This document shows, piece after piece, positions 18,601-25,331 of a DNA stretch of 62,202 nt. Origin of the DNA: Bacteroidota bacterium. GTDB lineage: Bacteria; Bacteroidota; Bacteroidia; Cytophagales; Cyclobacteriaceae. Numbering within the stretch: the stretch's first letter is position 1; each line of letters opens with the position of its first letter. A model generated the notes under the pieces. That model worked only from the letters and a program-made list of their open reading frames with translations. It had not been told where the DNA came from and ran no database searches. Location of the stretch: NCBI GenBank assembly GCA_018266055.1, contig JAFDYT010000016.1, positions 60,710 through 122,911 on the forward strand, written 5' to 3'. The translations under genes were made by a program, and so were the position numbers.

Positions 18601-19014
18601 GGCGGCTCGGTCGAAGAAATTTTTGTCCAGGTCAGACAGATTCTGCCCTTTTTTTATTTCGCTGTCGGTAGAAACCTGTACAGTTCCGTTTTTGTCGGTA
18701 ATGTACGTTTCGCTGAAAGCGTACGTGTCTTTGATATTTTTTAATGTGTTGGCCAAGGTATCCGGCGAATTGATCACGGCTTTTACCTGATCAGAATTCT
18801 GAAGGAATTTTACCGTGGTTGATAAGTGATCAAAAAAGTAATTGACCATCACCGCTTGTTGGTCTGCCAGCGCGGTGATGCTGGCATTGAGCTTATCCTT
18901 TTCCGCTTTGACGTTTACGTTGTAGGTAAACAGTGCAAACGCTATGGCGACTACAGCTACTAGGGCAACGATCAACCCGGTAATCTTAGCGCTTAATTTT
19001 AGATTTTTGAACAT
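15649..19014 (-). CDS. SiaA-like sensor phosphatase: Cache, HAMP, GAF, PAS, PAS, SpoIIE/PP2C
   Basis: A 1121-residue membrane receptor. In order: transmembrane helix 12-31, double-Cache-like extracytoplasmic domain about 35-278 (WGLVAKIDTAE at its end), transmembrane helix 282-303, HAMP about 303-355, GAF about 410-560, coiled coil 565-620, PAS 620-735, PAS 740-858, and a SpoIIE-type PP2C phosphatase 895-1121. Metal-binding acidic residues are visible in SGDFPWF (Asp913), AAVDCTGHGVPG (Asp930), SSDGFPDQ (Asp1059) and QTDDVLLIG (Asp1112/1113). By family it would dephosphorylate the SiaC-like protein in response to an external ligand. It is much longer than Pseudomonas SiaA, having gained GAF and two PAS domains. 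Confidence 0.88.
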   Translation of the reverse strand: MFKNLKLSAKITGLIVALVAVVAIAFALFTYNVNVKAEKDKLNASITALADQQAVMVNYFFDHLSTTVKFLQNSDQVKAVINSPDTLANTLKNIKDTYAFSETYITDKNGTVQVSTDSEIKKGQNLSDLDKNFFDRAAGSLQLSAVRKVGENYFVFAAAALDSKIIAFKVNLNPLYQKLNEIHIGETAESYLGQVDPVSQKVIIVSPLRNDPGAFLKPLDAKNRASSEIRQAIEGKNGINIGVDYREKETMKVFRKINQPGWGLVAKIDTAEINGQGGDLIKIYVGGGLALILIAWAAALLLARSLTQPLNSMSQTLDLVSQGILPENISTGSRDEFGLMSDKVNSLVQTLKSSAEFAKSVGEGKLDAPFQPVSENDTLGQALIHMRDDLIENERKDKERNWIVRGVAEAAEILRAHDTLDALGDDVIKFIAEKIGAVQAVFYDVNGEDRNNMLIEIRASFAYSRKKYLKKTFRFAEGLVGQAAAEQDIILRTEIPDDYLSITSGLLGEQKPNCILIVPLITNEEVYGLLEFASMKKFDSSQVKFVQELSLILARTIFNIKVNERTRRLLSESQELSNELQEKQEVLRQNAEEMQATQEELKRSNALLEEQVEEVNQTQKRMQLLLENASEVITIYEEDGTIRYVSPSVESILGYSQKELQGNSDMDKIHTESREVAKNLFKSLRENPDEKLTVQFEYQTKDGNFIWLEATGTNFMSNRAIRGYILNSRDITERRRAEQEQRMRSKMQALSENSPDLITRLEHDSISYINPTIETYTGKSPSHFLNKKVKETELDTAILDQWLSIVEQVNASQTTVSAEMDFPAEMGKRIMQVNAIPEYDDNENIESVLVVSHDITERKEIELEIQNKNKKINDSINYAKRIQNAILPNSRLINKVLPDSFILYKPRDVVSGDFPWFVQIKNDIFIAAVDCTGHGVPGALLSLIGYFLLNDIVRSRKITEPGKILDLLDEGVTQTLRQDQDDSATKDGMDIALCRINAEARTVEYAGAHRPLYYMKNGVMDEVKGNKFPIGGGIYKNQTNFTTTRLELGKGDSFYFSSDGFPDQFGGPEVRKFGPKKTRETIERIYKGSMAEAAQVFETEWEAWKGEHKQTDDVLLIGIKF

Positions 19015-19025
19015 ACCTGTTTTCT

Positions 19026-19820
19026 TCAGCTTATCTCTGCTATTACAATGCCTGCTTCGGTGGCCTGCTTCTTTATCGACTCGTTCAGCGGTGTGAAAGT
19101 GGCCAACTCTACTACACCGACTACCTCATTTTCTTTTTTCAAAGGCAGGATGAACAAAAATTTGGGGAGTGCGCTGCCAAGTCCGCTTTCAATGCGGCGT
19201 GCATAGCCTTCCGGCAACTCGTCGAGGTAAAGGCTCTTGCCCGATGCTGCCGCCTGACCAATGAGTCCTTCGCCCCAGAGGAAAGACGGGTTTGATTCGC
19301 CTTCGCCCAACACCAGCGCGTAACTGCTTTGAAGTTCTATTGATTTCTGATTGCCTTTGCTTTGTGCAATGTATAAGGCGCCTTGGCCTGCATTTAGGCT
19401 GTTGCAGAGGTGATTAAGCGCTTCCTGCCATTTCTCTTCACGGACTTTGGCTTTCGAGATTTTTTCTTTCAACGCCTTCACGTCCACTCCACCAGTTGTG
19501 CTGCTATCTGCGCTACCCACTGATTGCTGATTTTTCTCTTCCGCTTTTTTGTCGAGGTACACGATGATTTCTTTCTTCGATTTGCGTGTGTAGTGTACCG
19601 CGGCGTAGCAGAGTGCGAAAGCAAGCGCGATGACTACATAAAGTTTAGTGAATACCAGGGTGGCGCCGCCCGTGTTCATTACACCGCCCTGATACACCAA
19701 ATCGTTGGGCAGACGGAACAAGTAAATGGTAGCAATCACCACGGCCACAAAAAAACCAACTATGGCCAACTGGTTTACTTTGGCCGGATCCTTAAAAAAC
19801 AACTGTAGCTTCTCGATCAT
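19026..19820 (-). CDS. Two-helix membrane protein with cytoplasmic GAF domain
   Basis: A 264-residue protein with transmembrane helices at about 18-36 and 56-77, a charged coiled linker (about 78-128) and a C-terminal GAF domain (about 130-262). The GAF contains GEGLIGQAAASGKSLYL and PKFLFILPLKKENEVVGVVELA, closely matching the GAF of the neighbouring SiaA-like protein (AEGLVGQAAAEQD... NCILIVPLITNEEVYGLLEFA). It has no catalytic output domain and so may act as a co-sensor or adaptor. It overlaps the end of cheB by 4 nt (ATGA), which indicates translational coupling. Confidence 0.8.
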   Translation of the reverse strand: MIEKLQLFFKDPAKVNQLAIVGFFVAVVIATIYLFRLPNDLVYQGGVMNTGGATLVFTKLYVVIALAFALCYAAVHYTRKSKKEIIVYLDKKAEEKNQQSVGSADSSTTGGVDVKALKEKISKAKVREEKWQEALNHLCNSLNAGQGALYIAQSKGNQKSIELQSSYALVLGEGESNPSFLWGEGLIGQAAASGKSLYLDELPEGYARRIESGLGSALPKFLFILPLKKENEVVGVVELATFTPLNESIKKQATEAGIVIAEIS

Positions 19821-20410
19821 CGGTAATATTTGTCTAATTCGTTTATCAATGTGACAATTTCATCGACTTTAAGCACATGGTCGATTTTAGTGAGTGCCAT
19901 GGCCGCTTTTGGCATTGTGTCAATCATGCATTCCGACGGTTCCTGTACAATCGTCAGCCCGCCTCTGTCTTTAATGTGTTTCATGCCCATGCCACCATCG
20001 CGATTGGCTCCTGACAGAAGGATTCCAATCAGCTTGTCGCGGTACACGTAGGCGGCAGTGCCCAGCGTGATGTCTATGGCAGGCCGCGAATTGTTCATCA
20101 TTTCCTCGGTACTCATGGCAAAATAGTTTCCTAACTCCACCGACATGTGGTAGTTGGAAGGAGCGAGGTAAACCCCACCTTTCTTTATTTGCTCTTTGTC
20201 GTACGGTTCTACCACAGGAAACACACTTTTTATAGACAGCGCTTCAACAAATCCATTGCGTACATGCTTTAACCGGTGCAGGCACATGATTATGGGCAGA
20301 GGAAAAGTCTTAGGTAACTGAGATAAAATCTTTGTAATACCCTGAAAACTTCCGGCCGACCCACCAATGACGATGGCCTTGTAGCTATTATTTAGGTTGA
20401 ACCTTCCCAT
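19817..20410 (-). CDS. cheB: Stand-alone CheB methylesterase domain
   Basis: A 197-residue CheB catalytic domain with no receiver domain. The catalytic triad is visible: Ser18 in IGGSAGS, His45 in MCLHRLKH and Asp138 in SGANRDGGMG. CheB removes methyl esters from (or deamidates) glutamate side chains of chemoreceptors. No chemoreceptor, CheA or CheW is in the window, so the target is unknown; coiled-coil glutamates of the adjacent SiaA-like receptor are a possible target by context only. Loss of the receiver domain means it is not controlled by the usual phosphorelay. It follows cheR by 11 nt and overlaps the GAF gene by 4 nt. Confidence 0.92.
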   Translation of the reverse strand: MGRFNLNNSYKAIVIGGSAGSFQGITKILSQLPKTFPLPIIMCLHRLKHVRNGFVEALSIKSVFPVVEPYDKEQIKKGGVYLAPSNYHMSVELGNYFAMSTEEMMNNSRPAIDITLGTAAYVYRDKLIGILLSGANRDGGMGMKHIKDRGGLTIVQEPSECMIDTMPKAAMALTKIDHVLKVDEIVTLINELDKYYR

Positions 20411-20421
20411 GGGTCCTCTGC

Positions 20422-21246
20422 CTAATCTTTTATTTTTTTATAAACCTTTTCCTCATTGTTCACCACCAAAAACCGGTTGGCCACATCACACCAGATCAGC
20501 GACTCTTTCGAGCCAATGGCCAGGTATCCATATTTAAATAAGCTCTCGTGAAATTTCTTGAGCACTTCGTTTTGCAGGTTTTGGTTGAAGTAGATCATCA
20601 CGTTACGACATAAAATCAGATCGAATTTGTTGAAGATATCGCCGGTGACGAGATCGTGCTTCCGGAAGGTAACATTGGCCAAAAGCCCTTTATCGAAGGT
20701 GACTTTCCCGTTTTCCTCCTTACAATAGTCCTTCAAAGTCCATTTGCCTTCAAATCGAATGTAGTTCTTCTCATTCAGCTCCATGTTTTTGGCCGGATAG
20801 GTGGCCATCTTAGCTTTTTCAAGAATGGTGGTATCCAGGTCTGTGGCATAAAGCGACACATCGTTGTGAATACCCATTTCTCTGAGCAAAATGGCCATGC
20901 TTAGCACTTCTTCGCCGGAAGAGCAGCCGGCGTGCCATATATTAAAAGTCTTGTGGTTTAATAAAATACCGGGGATGATCTCATCGCGCATGACGCGCCA
21001 GAAACTTGGGTCGCGAAACATCTCGGTGACGTTCACGGTAAGTTCGTCCAGAAACTCATTAATAAAGGTGGGCGAATCGTTCAGTTTTCTAATCAGCGAC
21101 TCAACGGTGAGGTTTTTAAGTTCAAGGATCCTAAGCATCCTTCTTTTAAAGGACGACATGGCATAATTCCTGAAGTCGTACCCATATTTTGCCTGGATCA
21201 GCTCAGTGATTCGTTTAAGATCCGCAATATCGATGTCCTGTATCAC
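20422..21246 (-). CDS. cheR: CheR-type protein-glutamate methyltransferase
   Basis: A 274-residue CheR with the helical N-terminal domain (about 1-70), the VTEMFRDPSFW motif (73-83) that links the domains and the SAM-binding loop GCSSGEE (107-113). CheR methylates receptor glutamates with SAM. The start is GTG at 21246 (MIQDIDIADLKRIT). It is first in a tightly spaced nine-gene minus-strand run with cheB, GAF, siaA-like, siaB, siaC and the ABC transporter. No PAS or coiled-coil extension is fused, in contrast to many multidomain Bacteroidota CheBR hybrids. Confidence 0.92.
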   Translation of the reverse strand: MIQDIDIADLKRITELIQAKYGYDFRNYAMSSFKRRMLRILELKNLTVESLIRKLNDSPTFINEFLDELTVNVTEMFRDPSFWRVMRDEIIPGILLNHKTFNIWHAGCSSGEEVLSMAILLREMGIHNDVSLYATDLDTTILEKAKMATYPAKNMELNEKNYIRFEGKWTLKDYCKEENGKVTFDKGLLANVTFRKHDLVTGDIFNKFDLILCRNVMIYFNQNLQNEVLKKFHESLFKYGYLAIGSKESLIWCDVANRFLVVNNEEKVYKKIKD

Positions 21247-21278
21247 AAATTAGGGTTTATAGAGACTTCCGTGGAAAG

Positions 21279-21286
21279 CAAAAGTA
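21279..21286 (-). promoter_or_regulatory. Candidate -7 element of the cheR operon
   Basis: On the minus strand the sequence reads TACTTTTG, a perfect TAnnTTTG match, 32 nt before the cheR start codon. I do not find a matching -33 element at the usual distance. Confidence 0.4.
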
Positions 21287-21456
21287 GGCTTACCCCAGAA
21301 GTCTGGTGGTTACAATATGGTTGAAATATTACATGAGTTAATAATGGTTGGAAAAACCAGGGATAAAGGCATTTACATAAAGGGGTTGAAGTTTTTTTTA
21401 GCAACACGGACTCGAATTTAAACCGTTTTGCTATTTAATCAATGATTTTGATCAAT

Positions 21457-21918
21457 TCAAACTTCTAGCGAGTCCTTCGAAAAACCGTGCGGCAGCAAGT
21501 CGGCGGCTGAAGGAGCTTTAATCCACTGTTTATCAGGGCCAAGCATAATTACCTGCATAGGGGCGCCTTGGCGGGATTCAAATTCAGCCATCACCTGACG
21601 GCAGGCACCACAGCTGGTGGCCGGAGTCAACTCTTTATGGTTTTTCTTGTGGGCCGTAACGGCCAGCTTCAGAATTTTTGCATTGGGATGAAGGGAAGTG
21701 ACGGCGTAAAGCGCTACGCGCTCGGCGCACATGCACAGTGGGTATGCCGCATTTTCCTGGTTGGTGCCTGTTATTATAGTGCCGTCTTCGAGGATCAGCG
21801 CCGCGCCAACACAAAATTTTGAATAGGGCGCGTAGGCGTGCGCCGCGGCTTCTTTCGACTTATGAACCAAGTACTTGGACTCTGCATCAAGGTCTTCCAG
21901 GTGGTTGAAATATTCCAT
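21457..21918 (-). CDS. cdd: Cytidine deaminase
   Basis: A 153-residue zinc enzyme that deaminates cytidine and deoxycytidine to uridine forms in pyrimidine salvage. The zinc and catalytic signature is complete: Cys64-Ala-Glu66 in CMCAERVALYAV and Cys103/Cys106 in TSCGACRQVMAEF, with the substrate motif TNQENAAYP at 52-60. A Ser replaces the usual Pro before CGxC, a minor variation. It is transcribed alone and divergently from the saccharopine dehydrogenase-like gene. ATG at 21918. Confidence 0.95.
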   Translation of the reverse strand: MEYFNHLEDLDAESKYLVHKSKEAAAHAYAPYSKFCVGAALILEDGTIITGTNQENAAYPLCMCAERVALYAVTSLHPNAKILKLAVTAHKKNHKELTPATSCGACRQVMAEFESRQGAPMQVIMLGPDKQWIKAPSAADLLPHGFSKDSLEV

Positions 21919-22000
21919 GGTATTGCTTCTTCACAGCTACTAAAATTAAAAATATTATGCACACTTTCCATACTGGCACTCAATTGAATTACTTTGCCCC

Positions 22001-23338
22001 ATGAATCAGATTCTTGTGTTAGGTGCGGGCCGGTCTTCGTCGGCTCTTATTTCTTACCTGATAAAAAATGCACCGTCTGGTCAATGGCAAGTTACCGTTG
22101 GCGATGTTTCAGAGGCGGCTGCCCGTGCTCGCATTGGCACGTCGCCGCATGCCCGTGCCATCGCTTTTTCGATCGAAAATACTGAGGCAAGTCGCGCGGA
22201 GATCCGCAAAGCCGACGTGGTCATTTCGATGATCCCGGCAAGTCTCCATCCTTTAGTAGCTCAGCTTTGTCTTTCTGAAAAGAAACACCTGCTCACCGCG
22301 AGCTACGTATCCGAAGCCATGAAATCGTTTGCCAAGGAAGCAGAACAAAAGGGGCTTCTTTTTTTAAATGAATGTGGTCTCGACCCAGGTATTGATCACA
22401 TGAGCGCCATGCAGGTGATTCATAAAATTAAGGCCGAAGGCGGACAAATGATTTCGTTTGAGTCGTTCACCGGCGGGCTTATAGCTCCGGAAACCGATCC
22501 GGAAAATCCATGGCGCTATAAGTTTACCTGGAACCCACGGAATGTGGTGCTGGCCGGACAAGGCACGGCTAAGTTTTTGCAAGACGGAAAATATAAATAC
22601 ATCCCGTACCAGCAACTCTTTAAGCGAACCACCTCGATCACTGTGCCCGGCTTCGGCGACTACGAAGGCTACGCCAATCGCGATTCACTTGGGTATGTAG
22701 GTGTATATGGCTTGCAGGAATGCCAGACTGTATTGCGTGGAACACTAAGAAACAAAGGCTATTGCGGCGCCTGGAATATTCTGGTGCAGTTGGGCTGTTG
22801 CGACGACACGTACACTATGGAGCATGTAGCTACGATGTCGCATCGCGAGTATATGTCCGCTTTTTTGGATTCGGCGTCATCGCCAAAAGGAAAAGAAGAA
22901 GATAGTGTTTGCTCTATGTTTGGCCTTTCGCCGAATGGTGAGGAAATGAAAAGGCTTAGCTGGAGCGGATTATTTTCGGACGAGAAGATCGGGCTTGATA
23001 AAGGAACACCGGCTCAGATTCTCGAACATATCTTAACGAAGAAATGGAAACTTAGCCCAGGCGATAAAGACTTTATTGTGATGTGGCACAGGTTTACCTA
23101 CCGGCTCGGCGGAAAGCAAAAGGAAATTCAAGCCTGGCTGACCTCTACCGGAGATGATGAAATACAAACGGCCATGGCCAAAACAGTAGGACTTCCACTG
23201 GCCATTGCCTACAAGCTGCTGTTGCAAGGCAAAATAAAAAGTCGCGGCGTGGTGATTCCGATTATGGAAGAGATTTACGCGCCGATCTTGCGAGAGTTGA
23301 ATGAATTGGGAATTGGATTGATCGAACGGGAGCTTTAA
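22001..23338 (+). CDS. Saccharopine dehydrogenase-like oxidoreductase
   Basis: A 445-residue protein with an N-terminal Rossmann motif (VLGAGRSSSALISYL) and the saccharopine dehydrogenase C-terminal domain (FNECGLDPGIDHMSAM-like stretch, FTGGLIAPE near residue 160). It matches the Lys9-type, glutamate-forming enzyme, which interconverts saccharopine with aminoadipate semialdehyde and glutamate in lysine metabolism. No other lysine-degradation gene is near, so the pathway is inferred. The next gene, an M16 peptidase, begins 5 nt after its stop, which suggests co-transcription. Confidence 0.85.
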   Translation: MNQILVLGAGRSSSALISYLIKNAPSGQWQVTVGDVSEAAARARIGTSPHARAIAFSIENTEASRAEIRKADVVISMIPASLHPLVAQLCLSEKKHLLTASYVSEAMKSFAKEAEQKGLLFLNECGLDPGIDHMSAMQVIHKIKAEGGQMISFESFTGGLIAPETDPENPWRYKFTWNPRNVVLAGQGTAKFLQDGKYKYIPYQQLFKRTTSITVPGFGDYEGYANRDSLGYVGVYGLQECQTVLRGTLRNKGYCGAWNILVQLGCCDDTYTMEHVATMSHREYMSAFLDSASSPKGKEEDSVCSMFGLSPNGEEMKRLSWSGLFSDEKIGLDKGTPAQILEHILTKKWKLSPGDKDFIVMWHRFTYRLGGKQKEIQAWLTSTGDDEIQTAMAKTVGLPLAIAYKLLLQGKIKSRGVVIPIMEEIYAPILRELNELGIGLIEREL

Positions 23339-23343
23339 GAAAC

Positions 23344-24573
23344 ATGCGCGACTACGAAATTTATACTTTGAAAAACGGCATCCGCGTGGTGCACAACCGG
23401 ATTACGTCCACAAAAATTGTGCATTGCGGCATCATGCTAGACATTGGCAGCCGCGACGAAAGCCCCACCAATCAAGGGATTGCACACTTTTGGGAACACA
23501 TGGCTTTTAAGGGAACGCGAAAACGCAACTCCTTTCAGATCAACAACCGACTTGAATCTTTGGGTGGCGAACTCAATGCCTTTACCGATAAGGAAAAGAT
23601 CTTGTTTTATGCGTCCATCCGCGACGAATACTTTGAACGCTCGGTGGAGTTGCTGACGGATATTACCTTTCACTCCGTCTTTCCGGAAAGTCAGATTGGC
23701 AAAGAGCGCAAAGTGATTCTCGAAGAGATGTCGATGTATCACGATGATCCGGAAGATTCGCTGCAGGATGAATTTGATGCGATTGTATTTTCAGGTCATG
23801 CTTTGGGTATGAATATACTCGGCACACAGAAAACAGTAAAGAATTTCAAGCGAAAGGATTTTCTTCACTTTGTAAAAGAACACATGGATACGTCTAAAAT
23901 TGTATTCTCGTGTGTGGGCAATCTTCCGATGGAAAAAGTGATCCATTATGCCGAAAAATATCTGGGTGGAATTCCCAAGATGAAATCCAAAGTAGCGCGA
24001 AAGAAGTTCAGCGGATACAAGCCCCGCGAAACATCGATCCAACGCAACGTGAAGCAGGCGCGTGTAGCTATCGGCCGCACCACTTACCATTTGTCGCACG
24101 CCAAACGGAGTCCTTTTTTTATGCTTACCAATATTCTTGGTGGTGGAGGCATGAATTCACGCCTTAATCTGGCGCTGCGAGAGAAGCACGGGTTTGTTTA
24201 TAATATCGGCGCACAGTTTGTGCCGTTTACCGATACTGGATTGTTCGTTATCTCCTTTGGCACCGAGCCAACGCAGATGAAGAAAAGCCTTGAGTTGGTA
24301 AGGATGGAATTAAAAAAACTCCGCGACGATAAACTGGGCGTAAAGCAATTGGCATCTTCTAAAGAACAGATTTTGGGGCAAATTGCCATGGCCGAGGAAA
24401 ACAATATCGGCTTTATGATAATGATGGCCCGGACACTATTGGACGTTGGCCGGATTACATCTTTGGAAGAAATTTTTGAGCGGGTGAAAAACACCAGTGC
24501 ACTTGATTTGCAATCGATCGCCAACGAAATGTTTGAAGACGACATGATGAGCAAGCTTGTCATGCATCCATAA
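23344..24573 (+). CDS. M16-family zinc peptidase
   Basis: A 409-residue insulinase/processing-protease-type peptidase. The inverted zinc motif HFWEH (48-52, with catalytic Glu51) and the distal ligand Glu127/128 in ERKVILEEMSMY are present, so it should be active rather than a catalytically dead subunit. The C-terminal half contains the second M16 domain with GGGMNSRL and the REKHGFVYNIGA motif. It has no signal peptide. Single-length M16 enzymes like this act as dimers on short peptides. It is tightly linked to the preceding dehydrogenase gene. Confidence 0.93.
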   Translation: MRDYEIYTLKNGIRVVHNRITSTKIVHCGIMLDIGSRDESPTNQGIAHFWEHMAFKGTRKRNSFQINNRLESLGGELNAFTDKEKILFYASIRDEYFERSVELLTDITFHSVFPESQIGKERKVILEEMSMYHDDPEDSLQDEFDAIVFSGHALGMNILGTQKTVKNFKRKDFLHFVKEHMDTSKIVFSCVGNLPMEKVIHYAEKYLGGIPKMKSKVARKKFSGYKPRETSIQRNVKQARVAIGRTTYHLSHAKRSPFFMLTNILGGGGMNSRLNLALREKHGFVYNIGAQFVPFTDTGLFVISFGTEPTQMKKSLELVRMELKKLRDDKLGVKQLASSKEQILGQIAMAEENNIGFMIMMARTLLDVGRITSLEEIFERVKNTSALDLQSIANEMFEDDMMSKLVMHP

Positions 24574-24614
24574 TTGATAAGACAAAGGGGTTTCTTCACT
24601 AACTTGTAAGCACT

Positions 24615-25250
24615 ATGGATTTTCTACCCGATGCACTTGAAAGCTATGTGGAAGCCCACACCAGCGTGGAGAGCGACTTGCTGAAAAAAATAAACAGGGA
24701 AACGCATGCTCAGGTATTGAAGCCGCGCATGCTCTCCGGACATATACAGGGCAGGTTCCTTTCTATGGTTAGCAAAATGCTTCGTCCTGCACGGATCCTT
24801 GAAATCGGCACCTATACTGGCTATTCGGCAATTTGCCTTGCTGAGGGCCTTGCACTGCAAGGAAAGCTTGTGACGATTGACATTAATGAAGAATTGGAAA
24901 ATCGGGTGCGGGCCTACTTTGCAAGCGCTGGTATCACTGATCGTGTGGATTACCGGATTGGCGATGCGCGCAAAATAATTCCTTCGCTCGAAGACCGATT
25001 CGATCTTGTGTTTATAGACGCTGACAAAGAAAATTATTCCGCATATTTTGATCTGGTGATTGATAAGGTTGTATCCGGTGGGATTATCCTTGCTGACAAT
25101 GTGCTGTGGAGCGGTAAAGTAATCGACGCCAAACCGGACAAAGACACGAAGGCAATCGTTGATTTCAATCACAAAATTCAGAATGATTCGCGTGTAGAAA
25201 ACCTTTTGCTACCGCTCCGCGATGGAATAATGATGATGCGTGTCATATAA
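24615..25250 (+). CDS. SAM-dependent O-methyltransferase (COMT/family 3 type)
   Basis: A 211-residue protein with the class I SAM motif LEIGTYTGYSAICLAEGL (about 59-76), the second acidic motif VTIDINEE and the metal-binding LVFIDADKENY (about 134-144) typical of cation-dependent catechol or caffeoyl-CoA O-methyltransferases. The natural substrate in Bacteroidota is not known. The C-terminus (NLLLPLRDGIMMMRVI) is the standard family ending. It begins 41 nt after the M16 gene and may be the last gene of that transcript. Confidence 0.9.
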   Translation: MDFLPDALESYVEAHTSVESDLLKKINRETHAQVLKPRMLSGHIQGRFLSMVSKMLRPARILEIGTYTGYSAICLAEGLALQGKLVTIDINEELENRVRAYFASAGITDRVDYRIGDARKIIPSLEDRFDLVFIDADKENYSAYFDLVIDKVVSGGIILADNVLWSGKVIDAKPDKDTKAIVDFNHKIQNDSRVENLLLPLRDGIMMMRVI

Positions 25251-25280
25251 TTCAAATAATCGCCCAGATTTGCCTTTACT

Positions 25281-25296
25281 CAAGCCTGCAGGCTTG
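25281..25296. repeat. 16-nt perfect palindrome CAAGCCTGCAGGCTTG
   Basis: The sequence is its own reverse complement. Its last three bases (TTG, 25294-25296) are also the candidate -33 element of the lytic transglycosylase promoter, and it lies 31 nt after the methyltransferase stop. It could be a dyad operator or a copy of an iterated genomic palindrome. Confidence 0.6.
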
Positions 25297-25325
25297 TAAT
25301 CTCCGGCAATCTTTATATACCTTTG
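25294..25325 (+). promoter_or_regulatory. Candidate promoter of the lytic transglycosylase
   Basis: TTG (25294-25296), a 21-nt spacer and TACCTTTG (25318-25325, perfect -7 match). The -7 element ends 6 nt before the ATG at 25332, which implies a nearly leaderless transcript and rules out the in-frame TTG at 25323, which lies inside the promoter. Confidence 0.6.
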
Positions 25326-25331
25326 TTACCA

